Below are positions 16,253 through 25,839 of a stretch of 64,000 bases of DNA, piece by piece. A program made the position numbers and the translations under genes. The DNA lies in assembly GCA_964443875.1 (NCBI GenBank), contig CAYUET010000004.1, forward strand, positions 1 through 64,000, given 5' to 3'. Source of the DNA: CAYUET01 sp964443875. GTDB taxonomy: Bacteria > Auribacterota > JAFGBW01. The first letter of the stretch is position 1. Every line of letters starts with the position of its first letter. The notes beneath the pieces are model-generated. The model made no database searches. It saw only the letters and a list, made by a program, of their open reading frames with translations, and was not told the origin of the DNA.

Positions 16253-17836
16253 ATGAAAGGTTTAAAAGAACAGCCGATTATGAAGACTTTTGGGATTGTT
16301 TTATTTCTTGTTCTTTTATCCTCGGCAATGTTACTCCCGGGATTGGACTACGGGTGTTTATTGCAGGATGAGGCCTTAACTGCAATTCTTGCTGAAAATA
16401 CCCTGAAATGGGGATTCCCCTGTGTTTTTGACGGATTAAATGTTTTATGGAATAATCCTGTTAATGAGGATTTGAATTCCCCTTTTTTTAGTCTTCAGGG
16501 ATGGCTTCCTTTCTATGTCAATGCCTTTGTTTTTTGCTTTTCCGGGATAAGCACCTTTTGGGCCAGATTTTCCTCTGCAATGGCGGGTTGTGTTTTTTTT
16601 GCTTTCATGTTTTTTTCTGTCCGGAGAATCACCGGGTCGGGCCGGGCCTCTCTGTGGGCTGTCTTATCCATGCTTTTCTGTGTCCCGTTATTGCTTCATT
16701 TCAGACAGTGTCATTATCATGGCTTTGGCATTCTTTTTACCTGGGGTTTATTTCATTTTTTTTTACTGGGCAGTAATTTTTTAAGGAACACGGCTTTTTA
16801 TTTCTTTTCTCTGGCCCTGGTGAACACCGGTCTTTATGAATGGGGAACGCTCATGGTTTCTTTCACACTTTCCGCTCTGGTGATCAGGGATAAAAGATCA
16901 GAACGCCTGAAAATGATGGCTTTGAATCTATTGTTTTGTGCCCCTTTCCTTTATTTATATCCGATCGGAAATTTTTTCATTTTCAGGAATTCTTTAAATT
17001 TCCCTGAGGGGGGCTCGGGGATTCCGGAGAAAATCATATTTTATTTTTCTCAAGTGGAGGCAAGTCTTCTGCCTCTTGGGCTCATGATTATTCTTCTGGT
17101 TTTTTCCGCGATTTTTTGGAGCCGGATGAAGGAAATGGAACAGTCATCCCTTGTTACAGGATTGCTTGTTTCATTTGTTTCGATTTTTCTTACCGCTTTT
17201 TTAATGCCTTTCACCTGTTTCAGGAATATCATAATGATTATCCCTCTTCTTGAAACAGTGCTTATTATCGGAATATGGCATTCTCTCCGTTTTTCCAAAC
17301 GTCTGGGCGTTGTTTTTTTGCTTCTCAGTTTCTTTTTTCAGTTCGCAGAATTCCGGAAGGATTCCCAAGGGAAGTATTTCAGTTCCCTGATTCCTTATCT
17401 TTATGAACTTCTAAACCCCAGGGAGGATCCCCATCTGAGACTTTGCAGGTATCTCAAGCAGAATGCGGAAAAAACAGATACGGTTTTCTGTTTCAGTGAA
17501 GAGTATCCCCTGATGTTTTATACTTCTCTCGCTGTTCGCGGCGGGGAAAGTAAAATCGGGGTTTTTAGTGATGACCTTCGTGGCAAACGCTACGGGATTG
17601 AAAAGGTTCAGCAACCGGAATGGCTTGTTCTCAGACAGGGACAGGAATTTTTATATCCGAAAGATTATCTGAAGAATCTTGTTTCCGGAGCCGTCTATGA
17701 AGAGATCCCTCTGTCTGTTGAAGACGGGAGCTCGGGGCCGCCGCCCTGTCCTTTTCCTCATTATTCTATTTCACCTGCAGTGGAAAAGCCTCTGATGCTT
17801 TATAAAAAAATGAAAAGCCCTGAGAAAACTGATTGA
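16253..17836 (+). CDS. GT-C membrane glycosyltransferase (PMT/ArnT-like)
   Basis: The 527-residue protein has about ten or more membrane helices and the GT-C hallmark acidic pair in the first periplasmic loop (LQDEALTAILAENTLKWGFP). The C-terminal part (about residues 385-527) is a soluble periplasmic-type domain. Such enzymes transfer sugars from polyprenyl-phosphate donors to lipid A, lipids or proteins. A GGAGGA ribosome site supports the ATG. It is divergent from the GT2 gene and lies 34 bp upstream of the acyltransferase fusion, suggesting a two-gene envelope operon. Confidence 0.78.
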   Translation: MKGLKEQPIMKTFGIVLFLVLLSSAMLLPGLDYGCLLQDEALTAILAENTLKWGFPCVFDGLNVLWNNPVNEDLNSPFFSLQGWLPFYVNAFVFCFSGISTFWARFSSAMAGCVFFAFMFFSVRRITGSGRASLWAVLSMLFCVPLLLHFRQCHYHGFGILFTWGLFHFFLLGSNFLRNTAFYFFSLALVNTGLYEWGTLMVSFTLSALVIRDKRSERLKMMALNLLFCAPFLYLYPIGNFFIFRNSLNFPEGGSGIPEKIIFYFSQVEASLLPLGLMIILLVFSAIFWSRMKEMEQSSLVTGLLVSFVSIFLTAFLMPFTCFRNIIMIIPLLETVLIIGIWHSLRFSKRLGVVFLLLSFFFQFAEFRKDSQGKYFSSLIPYLYELLNPREDPHLRLCRYLKQNAEKTDTVFCFSEEYPLMFYTSLAVRGGESKIGVFSDDLRGKRYGIEKVQQPEWLVLRQGQEFLYPKDYLKNLVSGAVYEEIPLSVEDGSSGPPPCPFPHYSISPAVEKPLMLYKKMKSPEKTD

Positions 17837-17870
17837 TTTCAAATCCTCCAGGCGTTATGATGCGTGGCTT

Positions 17871-19730
17871 ATGAAGATTTCATGGAAAATGTTTATTGGT
17901 TTTACAGTCGTTTTTCTTTGCGGAATGATTTTATTTTTTAATCTTGTTCCAAGATGGGAATACTCCGGCCGTAATTTGATTTTAAACGGGTCTTTTAATG
18001 AAGATTACAAACACTGGAATCTGCATGGGCAGGGGCCCAATTATCTTCAGAAAGACAGTCTGGGAACAAGGATTCATTTAAACGGGCAGCTTCATGCTTT
18101 TCAAGGGATCAGTCAGGAAATTTCTCTTTTGAATGACCGGACACTTTATCATTTTTCTTTTACAGCTCAGATTACCTCGAAAATCACCACCCCCTGTCTT
18201 TTATGGCAGAGCCCGGCTGTCTTTATGGTATACAAGGATTCCCTTGGAAACCTTATCTGGAAAGATCTTTGTATCCTCAAGCTGTTTTCAAAGACACAGG
18301 GGCTGCATAAAATAGAAAGAATTATCAAGTTTCCGGAGACCATCAGAAGTGCCTTTCTGGTCGTGCAGGTCGATGGGGCTCAGGTGGATTCTGTGTTGGG
18401 TGATTTTGAGCTGAAAGCGGTCAGCCCTGATCCTTTTTTTAAGAACATTGAAAGAATACTTGCTCTGCTCTGTATTTTAATTTTCTTTTATGGGGCATGG
18501 CTTTTACCTTCTGAAAAATACAAAGGGACGTTTGTTGTTTTTCTGGCGGGGATTCTGGCTGCCATGGTTTTTCCGAATTCAAAACTTGTTTATTTTACGA
18601 GGTTTTTTTGGGATTGGAATACAGCCGTTCCCATCATTAAGGAATCGTTTCCCAATCCCTGGTGTTTATTGAATAATCCTCATATTTCTCCGGATTCCTC
18701 TCTTTATTTGATCAAATCCCTTTCTCATTTTTTCAGTTTCACTGTCATTTGTCTTTTTGCTTTCCGTGTGTATTCCAGAGTTCTTCCTGCCCGGGTTCTG
18801 GCAGGATTGATTCTTTATGCTTTTTTTGCCGAAGTGATTCAAAATTTCACTATTTCCAGATATGCCGAATGGAATGGGTTGAAAATGAATTTTCTGGGAC
18901 TTTTGTCCGGATTTTTTATGGCTATGATTTTTTCCGTATTTCAAAGGACGCCCAAGTTTCCTGATGGGAACGTTTGCAAGGGAATTGTTTTTTATTCTAA
19001 AACCATTCTTTTTTATTGTATTTTTATTGTCAGCATTATTCTGGAATCTTTTATATTGCATCTTTTTCCTCTTATTTTCCGTGAAAAAGATGCCTGGTAT
19101 TTTTGTGTGAAGTGGGGGGATTTTATCAATAAAATGCTTCAGCGTATCGGGGATGTCAAAATAGTGGTTAAGGGTGAACCTCCGAAAGAACAGTCTCCTG
19201 CTTTATTGATCTTAAACCATACCGGTCCCTGGGAAACTGTCGGGTTTATGCCGTTTTATCCTGTAAAGCTCGTTTATGTGATAAAAAAAGAATTATTAAG
19301 CTGGAAGTATAGTTTTTTTGCCCTGGGACTCAAAGCGATGAGTCCCATTGCGGTTTCCCGGGAGGCGAATTCCGGAGATTTTAACACGATCAGGGACTTC
19401 GCCCTCAGACATTTCAATGAACAGAAGCATGTTTTGATTTTCCCCAAAGGGACACGTTCAGCCCTTAAGGATTCCATTGATATCCCCCCGGTTGGAATTC
19501 TTCTGGCTAAAAAACTCAAATGCCGGGTTCTTCCTGTTTTTATTGATACTGAAGCCTGGGCGAGGGGAAAATATATCAAGGATTGGGGGATGATTTATCC
19601 TCAGACGATTACGATTTCTTTCGGAAAGCCAATTTCGGTTGAAGAAATCACTTCTTTATCGATCCGTGAAAATCATGAAAAGGTGGTCGATTTTTACAAG
19701 AAGGAATTGGAGAGTCTTTCAAAATCTTAA
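17871..19730 (+). CDS. Fusion: exported beta-domain, VanZ-like membrane domain, PlsC acyltransferase
   Basis: The 619-residue protein combines three parts. A membrane anchor (about 8-27) is followed by a jelly-roll-like domain (about 35-190) with NLILNGSFNEDYKHWN, as in carbohydrate-binding modules. A VanZ-like helical domain (about 195-365) shows LSHFFSF, FFAEVIQNF, SRYAEWNGLKMNFLG. The C-terminal PlsC acyltransferase (about 435-619) has NHTGPWE in place of the usual NHxxxxD and FPKGTRS in place of FPEGTRS. The Glu and Lys variants of the catalytic motifs may alter activity. Membrane lipid modification is inferred. Confidence 0.68.
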   Translation: MKISWKMFIGFTVVFLCGMILFFNLVPRWEYSGRNLILNGSFNEDYKHWNLHGQGPNYLQKDSLGTRIHLNGQLHAFQGISQEISLLNDRTLYHFSFTAQITSKITTPCLLWQSPAVFMVYKDSLGNLIWKDLCILKLFSKTQGLHKIERIIKFPETIRSAFLVVQVDGAQVDSVLGDFELKAVSPDPFFKNIERILALLCILIFFYGAWLLPSEKYKGTFVVFLAGILAAMVFPNSKLVYFTRFFWDWNTAVPIIKESFPNPWCLLNNPHISPDSSLYLIKSLSHFFSFTVICLFAFRVYSRVLPARVLAGLILYAFFAEVIQNFTISRYAEWNGLKMNFLGLLSGFFMAMIFSVFQRTPKFPDGNVCKGIVFYSKTILFYCIFIVSIILESFILHLFPLIFREKDAWYFCVKWGDFINKMLQRIGDVKIVVKGEPPKEQSPALLILNHTGPWETVGFMPFYPVKLVYVIKKELLSWKYSFFALGLKAMSPIAVSREANSGDFNTIRDFALRHFNEQKHVLIFPKGTRSALKDSIDIPPVGILLAKKLKCRVLPVFIDTEAWARGKYIKDWGMIYPQTITISFGKPISVEEITSLSIRENHEKVVDFYKKELESLSKS

Positions 19731-19740
19731 GAAGAGAATT

Positions 19741-19790
19741 TCTCCAAATTACATAGAATGAAAACTTTTTCACTCTATGTAAATTGGAGG
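19741..19790. terminator. Hairpin between convergent genes
   Basis: CTCCAAATTACATAGA (19742-19757) pairs with TCTATGTAAATTGGAG (19774-19789) with a single mismatch and a 16-nt loop. It lies between the stops of the acyltransferase fusion and gyrA. There is no U-run directly after either arm, so it is a good hairpin but only a possible terminator. Confidence 0.55.
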
Positions 19791-19839
19791 GACAGGATCG
19801 GCAGAAAATTAATTTTTCTGCAATATCCGTTATATCCGT

Positions 19840-22317
19840 TTAAGAGGGTTCGTTTTCAGTTGTTTCCGGAGCTGGAGTCGCCGTAGTGTCTTCTTCTTCT
19901 TCTTTTTCAACGGTTGTCATGGAAGTCAATTGATCGTCTTCTTTAAGATTAATGACTCTTACTCCCTGCGTGTTTCTTCCTACAACCGGAATACCGCTGA
20001 CAGGGGTGCGGACCATCATTCCGGAAAGAGTAATCAGCATGACATCGTCTTTTTCATCCACAACAATGGCATTGACGACATTTCCGTTTCTTTCAGAGGT
20101 CTTTATTGCAATAATTCCTTTTCCCCTTCTTCCTGTTAAGCGGAATTCTTCGAAAGCAGTTCTTTTTCCAAATCCGTTTTCACAGATGACAAGAACCGTT
20201 GTTTTTTCAGATGCAACAACCTGCATCCCCACAACTTTGTCCTGATCTCTGAGTGTGACTCCTCGGACTCCGGTTGCCGAACGTCCCATTTCAGAGACTT
20301 CTTTTTCATTAAACCGTATGGCATAGCCTTCCGAGGTGGCCATAAAAATATCATTGTTGCCATCCGTCAAAGTGGCCGCTATGAGACGGTCGTCTTCACG
20401 GACATTCATAGCTATAATGCCTTTTTTACGGATATTGGAAAACAAGGAGAGGTTGGTCTTTTTAATCACCCCTTTTTCTGTAGCCATAACAATGGAATGG
20501 GTGTCATCGAATTCCCGGACAGTGATCATGGATGCAATTTTTTCTTCCGGGGAAATATTGATCAGGTTGGCCATTGAAATACCCTTGGCAATTCTGGAAG
20601 CTTCAGGAACGGCATAGACCTTGAGCCAGTAAAGATTTCCTTTGTCTGAAAAAATCATCATGGTGTCGTGTGTCGTTGCGGAAAAGAGGTGTTCAACGTA
20701 ATCTTCCTGACGTGTTTCCATTCCTGCCACTCCGCGGCCTCCGCGCCTCTGGGTTTTATAGGTGTTTGTAGGCACCCTTTTGCAGTAACCCGAATGAGAT
20801 ACCGTGATGATGCAGGGTTCGTCTGCGATCAGATCTTCAGCATTGAAATCGCCTTCTGCTGTTTCGATACTCGTTCGTCTTTCATCTCCGAACTGGGCTG
20901 CAAGAGCCAGTGTATCATCTTTGATGATCTGAAGGATTTTGGCTTCATCGGCAAGCAGTGATTTTAAATACTGAATTTTTTCCTGAAGTTCTTTGTATTC
21001 CGATTCGATTTTATCGGCTTCAAGAGCCGTAATCTGATAGAGTCTCATTTCCAGAATGGCATTGGCCTGTGCAGTGGAGAGCCCGTATGTCGTTTCCAGT
21101 TTTTCACGGGCGCTGGTTCTTTCCGGGGCGGATTTGATAATGGCGATCACTCCATCGATATTCCCGAGGGCAATTTTAAATCCTTCAAGGATATGGGCTC
21201 TTTTTTCGGCTTTATCGAGGTCAAAAATAGTGGCACGCGTAATCACTTCTTTACGGTGGTTAATCCAGGCCTGGAGCATATCCTTAAGATTCATTACTTT
21301 AGGTGTGCCCTTGTCAATGGCCAGCATATTACAGCCGAAAGAACACTGAAGGCTTGTGTGTTTGTAGAGCTGATTCAAAACCACCTGTCCGATTTCTCCG
21401 CGTTTCAGTTCAATGATGATGCGCATCCCGTCTTTATCGGATTCATCGCGCAAATCGGAGATGCCGGTGATTACTTTGTTATTGACCAGATTGGCGATAT
21501 CTTTGAGCAGCTGGGCTTTATTGACCTGATAGGGAATTTCAGAAATTCTGATGATTTCGCGGTTTTCCCTGACTTCTTCAATGAAGGCACGGCAACGCAT
21601 CAGAACGGAACCATGGCCGGTTTTGTAAGTTCTGTAAATTCCTTCCCGTCCGCAGATAAGACCCCCTGTCGGAAAATCAGGCCCCTTGATGACGGTCATC
21701 AGATCTTCTATGGAGGCATCAGGGTTTTCAATAAGCATTTTAACCCCGTATGCCAGCTCGTGAAGATTGTGAGGAGGAATGTTGGTTGCCATTCCCACGG
21801 CGATACCGGTGGAGCCGTTTAAAAGCAGATTGGGGAATTTGCAGGGAAGAACATCAGGCTCCTGAAGGGATTCGTCAAAGTTATTTCTCCATTCCACAGT
21901 ATTTTTATCAAGATCAGTGAGCATCTCCAGGGCGGCCGGGGTCATTCTTGATTCCGTATACCTCATAGCAGCCGGCGGGTCTCCGTCTACTGAGCCAAAG
22001 TTTCCCTGCCCGTCTACAAGAGGATAACGCATGGAAAAATCCTGAGCCATGCGGACCGAGGCATCATAAATGGATGCATCTCCGTGGGGGTGGTATTTTC
22101 CGAGCACCTCTCCCACAAGTCTTGCTGATTTACGATAGGGTTTATTGGGGGTGAGTCCCATATCATGCATGGCATACAATATTCGTCTGTGAACCGGTTT
22201 GAGACCGTCTCTGACGTCCGGCAGCGCTCTTCCAATAATAACGCTCATGGAATAGTCAATGAATGCTTTTCGCATCTCGTCTTCTATGGCTATCGATACA
22301 ATCCTTTGATTTTCCAC
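19840..22317 (-). CDS. gyrA: DNA gyrase subunit A
   Basis: The 825-residue protein is full-length GyrA. The N terminus carries the SMSVIIGRALPDVRDGLKPV segment, the active-site Tyr is in AAMRYTESRM, and the C-terminal half contains the six-bladed DNA-wrapping domain, with the GyrA box QRRGGRG. It ends in a Glu/Thr-rich acidic tail. The breaking-rejoining subunit acts with GyrB, 16 bp upstream in the same operon, to introduce negative supercoils. Confidence 0.97.
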   Translation of the reverse strand: MENQRIVSIAIEDEMRKAFIDYSMSVIIGRALPDVRDGLKPVHRRILYAMHDMGLTPNKPYRKSARLVGEVLGKYHPHGDASIYDASVRMAQDFSMRYPLVDGQGNFGSVDGDPPAAMRYTESRMTPAALEMLTDLDKNTVEWRNNFDESLQEPDVLPCKFPNLLLNGSTGIAVGMATNIPPHNLHELAYGVKMLIENPDASIEDLMTVIKGPDFPTGGLICGREGIYRTYKTGHGSVLMRCRAFIEEVRENREIIRISEIPYQVNKAQLLKDIANLVNNKVITGISDLRDESDKDGMRIIIELKRGEIGQVVLNQLYKHTSLQCSFGCNMLAIDKGTPKVMNLKDMLQAWINHRKEVITRATIFDLDKAEKRAHILEGFKIALGNIDGVIAIIKSAPERTSAREKLETTYGLSTAQANAILEMRLYQITALEADKIESEYKELQEKIQYLKSLLADEAKILQIIKDDTLALAAQFGDERRTSIETAEGDFNAEDLIADEPCIITVSHSGYCKRVPTNTYKTQRRGGRGVAGMETRQEDYVEHLFSATTHDTMMIFSDKGNLYWLKVYAVPEASRIAKGISMANLINISPEEKIASMITVREFDDTHSIVMATEKGVIKKTNLSLFSNIRKKGIIAMNVREDDRLIAATLTDGNNDIFMATSEGYAIRFNEKEVSEMGRSATGVRGVTLRDQDKVVGMQVVASEKTTVLVICENGFGKRTAFEEFRLTGRRGKGIIAIKTSERNGNVVNAIVVDEKDDVMLITLSGMMVRTPVSGIPVVGRNTQGVRVINLKEDDQLTSMTTVEKEEEEDTTATPAPETTENEPS

Positions 22318-22333
22318 GGGAACTCCTTAATTC

Positions 22334-24760
22334 TTAGATATCCAGGTTGACAACCTGAAGGGCAAATTTTTCAATGAAAGCTTTACGGGGTTCAACCTGA
22401 TCCCCCATCAAAACAGTAAAAATTTTATCTGCCTCGATTGCATCTTTCAATTCAACATTAAGAAAGGTTCGGGTTTTCGGATTCATGGTGGTTTCCCAGA
22501 GCTGCTCCGGATTCATTTCCCCGAGACCTTTGAATCGGGTGATATGAAGGCCTTTTCTTGCCAGTTCCCGAACGGTGTTCAGAAGATCATAAAGTTTGTT
22601 CACGGATATCTGAACTTCGTTTTTTGAAATGATAAACTCCGAGCCCTCTTCATGAGTCCCGACCGTTGATAGTCCCTTCTCTTTTAAATTTTTAACACAT
22701 AAGGACAGGTCATCCGCATCGTGAATTTCTATGATTTCAAGTTCTGCAGGGATACTGTTTCTGTAATCCTGAATATGAATGTTGATTTCCCCATCCGGCT
22801 GTTCTGAGGTTTCCTTTTGAAGGACTGAAGTGAATTCAGCCAGATCTTCATCTGAATAAAAATACTGTTCGTTTCCTTTATAGCTGACAAAATAGGTAGG
22901 CAAAAGCTGCAAGTCTTCATTGTAGGCGCTGAAGTAATCTTCAGCATTGAGTCCTTTGCTCCTTATTTCATGATATCCGCTTTCCAGGGCGATAAGGTTT
23001 TCGAAAAGTCTTTTCAGAGAGTCTTTTTCATAGGTGATCTGAGTTGAAAGATCTGTAATTTTCATATCATCGACCACCAGATCGACCAGAATACTGTCCA
23101 TTTCCTTATCGTCCAGAACATATTTTTCAGTACTTTTATTTTTAATTTTATAAAGTGGCGGCTGGGCAATGTAGACATGCCCCCTCTCAATAAGCTCCGG
23201 CACATGGCGGAAAAGGAATGTTAACAGAAGGGTACGGATATGAGCCCCGTCAACGTCAGCATCGGTCATCAGAACCAGTTTATGATAACGGAGCTTTTCG
23301 AGATTGATGTCTTTACCGACCCCGCAGCCCAGCGCAGTGATCAGTGTCCGCATTTCCTCATTCGCAAGAATCCTGTCCAGACGGGCTTTTTCAACGTTTA
23401 AAGGTTTTCCTTTTAAGGGAAGAATGGCCTGATTCCTTCTGTCGCGGCCCTGTTTGGCGGAACCTCCGGCGGAATCTCCCTCAACAATATACAGTTCGCA
23501 TTGAGCGGCATCTTTTTCTGAACAGTCCGCAAGTTTTCCCGGCATGGAAGCCATGTCGAGCTCCCCTTTTCTGCGGGTCAGATCCCTTGCTCTTTTTGCT
23601 GCTTCCCGGGCTTTTGCAGCAAGAAAGGATTTTTCAAGAATTTTTTTTGAGGTGTCCGGATTCTGTTCGAGGAAAGCCCCAAAATAGTCATAAACAACGC
23701 CTTCCATAATTCCATCCACCTCGGAATTTCCAAGTTTTGTTTTGGTCTGGCCTTCAAATTTGGGGTCCGGAACTTTAACGGAAATGACAGCCGTAATGCC
23801 TTCACGGATATCATCGCCCGTGACACTCAGTTTGTCATTGTTCTTACCGGCGTATTTTTTATTTTTGATGTAGTTATTGACGGCGCGGGTCAATCCGGAT
23901 TTAAAGCCTGAAAGATGAGTGCCGCCTTCAATTGTATTGATATTATTACAGAAAGAAAAAACGGTTTCAGAAAAACCATCGGTGTATTGAAAAGAGGCTT
24001 CAACGTCCACCCCGTCTTTTTCCGAGTGAATGTAGATAATATCCTGATGAACCGTTGTTTTATTTTCATTCAGATACTGGATAAAGGAGATAATCCCCCC
24101 TTCATAATAAAACTCCCGGTATTTATCGGCTTCTCTTTTGTCGTCAATCGTGATTCGAATGCCCTTATTGAGAAAGGCCAGCTCCCGCATTCTTGTGGCA
24201 AGAACATCATATTTGAATTCCACCGTTTCTTTAAAAATTTCAAAGTCCGGTTTGAAGGTGACCTTGGTGCCGCGTTCATGGGTATCTCCGATCACTTTTA
24301 ATTCCTGTTTGGGCACCCCGCGTTCATATCGCTGATGATAAATTTTTCCGGAGCGTTTGACTTCCACTTCCAGCGAAGAGCTCAGAGCATTGACAACGGA
24401 AACGCCCACGCCATGAAGACCTCCTGAAACCTTGTAGGAGTTATGATCAAATTTACCCCCCGCATGCAGAACAGTCAGAACCACTTCCAGAGCGCTCTTT
24501 TGCTCCTGTTCATGCCAGTCCACGGGAATTCCGCGGCCATCATCCGTAACAGAGACAGAGCCGTCTTTCCAGATGACAATATCAATTTTTTTACAATGGC
24601 CCGCAAGGGCTTCATCTATGGAATTGTCCACAACTTCATAGACCAGGTGATGCAGACCTCTTTCACCCACATCCCCGATATACATGGAGGGGCGAACCCT
24701 TACAGCTTCTAGGCCTTCAAGGACTTTAATGGACGATGCTGAATATTCATTTTTTGACAC
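22334..24760 (-). CDS. gyrB: DNA gyrase subunit B
   Basis: The 808-residue protein is GyrB: GHKL ATPase domain (SMYIGDVGERGLHHLVYEVV, DDGRGIPV, GGLHGVGVSVVNALS), the TOPRIM motifs EGDSAGGSAKQGRDR and MTDADVDGAHIRTLLL, and the C-terminal GLGEMNPEQLWETTM. The length and the extra block of about 170 residues after TOPRIM match the insertion typical of Gram-negative GyrB. It heads the gyrB-gyrA operon, and a sigma70-type promoter is visible upstream. Confidence 0.97.
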   Translation of the reverse strand: MSKNEYSASSIKVLEGLEAVRVRPSMYIGDVGERGLHHLVYEVVDNSIDEALAGHCKKIDIVIWKDGSVSVTDDGRGIPVDWHEQEQKSALEVVLTVLHAGGKFDHNSYKVSGGLHGVGVSVVNALSSSLEVEVKRSGKIYHQRYERGVPKQELKVIGDTHERGTKVTFKPDFEIFKETVEFKYDVLATRMRELAFLNKGIRITIDDKREADKYREFYYEGGIISFIQYLNENKTTVHQDIIYIHSEKDGVDVEASFQYTDGFSETVFSFCNNINTIEGGTHLSGFKSGLTRAVNNYIKNKKYAGKNNDKLSVTGDDIREGITAVISVKVPDPKFEGQTKTKLGNSEVDGIMEGVVYDYFGAFLEQNPDTSKKILEKSFLAAKAREAAKRARDLTRRKGELDMASMPGKLADCSEKDAAQCELYIVEGDSAGGSAKQGRDRRNQAILPLKGKPLNVEKARLDRILANEEMRTLITALGCGVGKDINLEKLRYHKLVLMTDADVDGAHIRTLLLTFLFRHVPELIERGHVYIAQPPLYKIKNKSTEKYVLDDKEMDSILVDLVVDDMKITDLSTQITYEKDSLKRLFENLIALESGYHEIRSKGLNAEDYFSAYNEDLQLLPTYFVSYKGNEQYFYSDEDLAEFTSVLQKETSEQPDGEINIHIQDYRNSIPAELEIIEIHDADDLSLCVKNLKEKGLSTVGTHEEGSEFIISKNEVQISVNKLYDLLNTVRELARKGLHITRFKGLGEMNPEQLWETTMNPKTRTFLNVELKDAIEADKIFTVLMGDQVEPRKAFIEKFALQVVNLDI

Positions 24761-24831
24761 GTATGGATCCTATTTTTCAAGAAAGTTAAATAAAAAATTA
24801 TGTTACAGACTTTTAAAAAAGTAAGGCATTG

Positions 24832-24860
24832 ACTATACAGAAAACAATGGATAAATGCAA
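24832..24860 (-). promoter_or_regulatory. Predicted sigma70 promoter of gyrB
   Basis: On the minus strand TTGCAT (24860-24855) and TATAGT (24837-24832) are separated by exactly 17 bases. Transcription would begin near 24825, about 65 bases before the gyrB ATG. Confidence 0.6.
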
Positions 24861-25221
24861 GGGTATAATGGATTCCCTTTGTTAAAAATTTAACACAGCA
24901 TGGAGTCTGATTTCATGTCTATCCTGTTAGAACCTGTTTACTTAAAGAAAGTTGATTTTGATGTTTTTTTACCGGATCGGGGATATGATTTTTATCCTCC
25001 TGAACTGTTCTGCGGGGGAGTAACCTATTGGATATTTTGATGTTCTGACTTTGTCAAGGCTTAAAAAAATCAGTCCGGGGTAATGATTTAAATTTGATTT
25101 TAATAAGAACTTTCTATATATAGACTGATCTTTTAAAAGATGACTTTTCAGGAAAGCCTTCCTGTCTGGTCTTAATGTGTAATTTAAAAAATTTGTATTC
25201 ATAAAAAGGATTTGCAGCCGT
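24861..25221. other. Divergent intergenic region between gyrB and 25222
   Basis: The roughly 460-base gap between gyrB and the next plus-strand gene holds the two divergent promoters listed separately. I see no RNA gene and no cluster of DnaA boxes; a single loose match (TTATCCATT on the minus strand, inside the gyrB promoter spacer) is not enough to call an origin. Confidence 0.5.
25094..25122 (+). promoter_or_regulatory. Predicted sigma70 promoter for 25222-27420
   Basis: TTGATT (25094-25099) and TATATA (25117-25122) are 17 bases apart. The start site would be near 25130, leaving a leader of about 90 bases before the first gene of the set. Confidence 0.5.
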
Positions 25222-25839
25222 ATGCGTAATGAAACAAAAACTGAAGTATCCATGAAAAATTTAATGGACTCTCTTGAGCCGGAATCCATGCGTTTTAAGG
25301 TCCTGAACTGTGCCACTCGTTTTAAGTCCAATTGGCTTGATCTGGGGGAGCTCTTAAATAATGTTTTAAAAACAGAAGAGTTCCAGGACTGGGGATATGA
25401 CTCGTTCGAAGATTATTGCAAAATTGAATTGAAAGTCAAACTGGATACGGCCATGAAGCTGGTTTCCAGCTTTGGTTATTTGAAACAGCATAAACCTTCC
25501 CTGACCGATTCTGAAAATCACAAGCCTGTTCCGGATTATAAATTGATTTCAAAATTGATTGAGGCCGAAAATAATCCGGACATTCCTGAACCGGATTTTA
25601 AAACCCTGCGGAATGCTGTCTTTAACCAGGAGATCAGCACCCCCTCAGGTCTCTCCAAACAGATCCGGACTCTGACAGGAATTGATGAAGAACCTGCGAA
25701 TGAGCATGAACGTACGATTGAGCGTTTAAGAAATTCGCTGACTTCACTGCGAAAGACGCTTCATAAATTTGATCCAGAGGCCAAAGTGGTGGACGCCTTG
25801 AATGAAATTGATCTTTTTATCACACGGATTGAGCTCTGA
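25222..25839 (+). CDS. Conserved hypothetical protein
   Basis: The 205-residue protein is soluble and mostly helical. It contains the segment EFQDWGYDSFEDYCKIEL followed by KVKLDTAMKLVSSFGYLKQ, which looks like a helix-turn-helix-type pair, and a C-terminal coiled helix (residues about 160-205). I do not recognise a named family and infer only a possible DNA-binding or phosphorelay-partner role from its one-base overlap (TGATG) with the histidine-kinase-like gene. An AAGGAT sequence 11 bases upstream supports the start. Confidence 0.6.
   Translation: MRNETKTEVSMKNLMDSLEPESMRFKVLNCATRFKSNWLDLGELLNNVLKTEEFQDWGYDSFEDYCKIELKVKLDTAMKLVSSFGYLKQHKPSLTDSENHKPVPDYKLISKLIEAENNPDIPEPDFKTLRNAVFNQEISTPSGLSKQIRTLTGIDEEPANEHERTIERLRNSLTSLRKTLHKFDPEAKVVDALNEIDLFITRIEL

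Noticed and set aside
24761..25221. Replication origin upstream of gyrB
   Set aside because: Only one loose DnaA-box-like 9-mer is present, inside a promoter spacer, with no repeats or dnaA gene.
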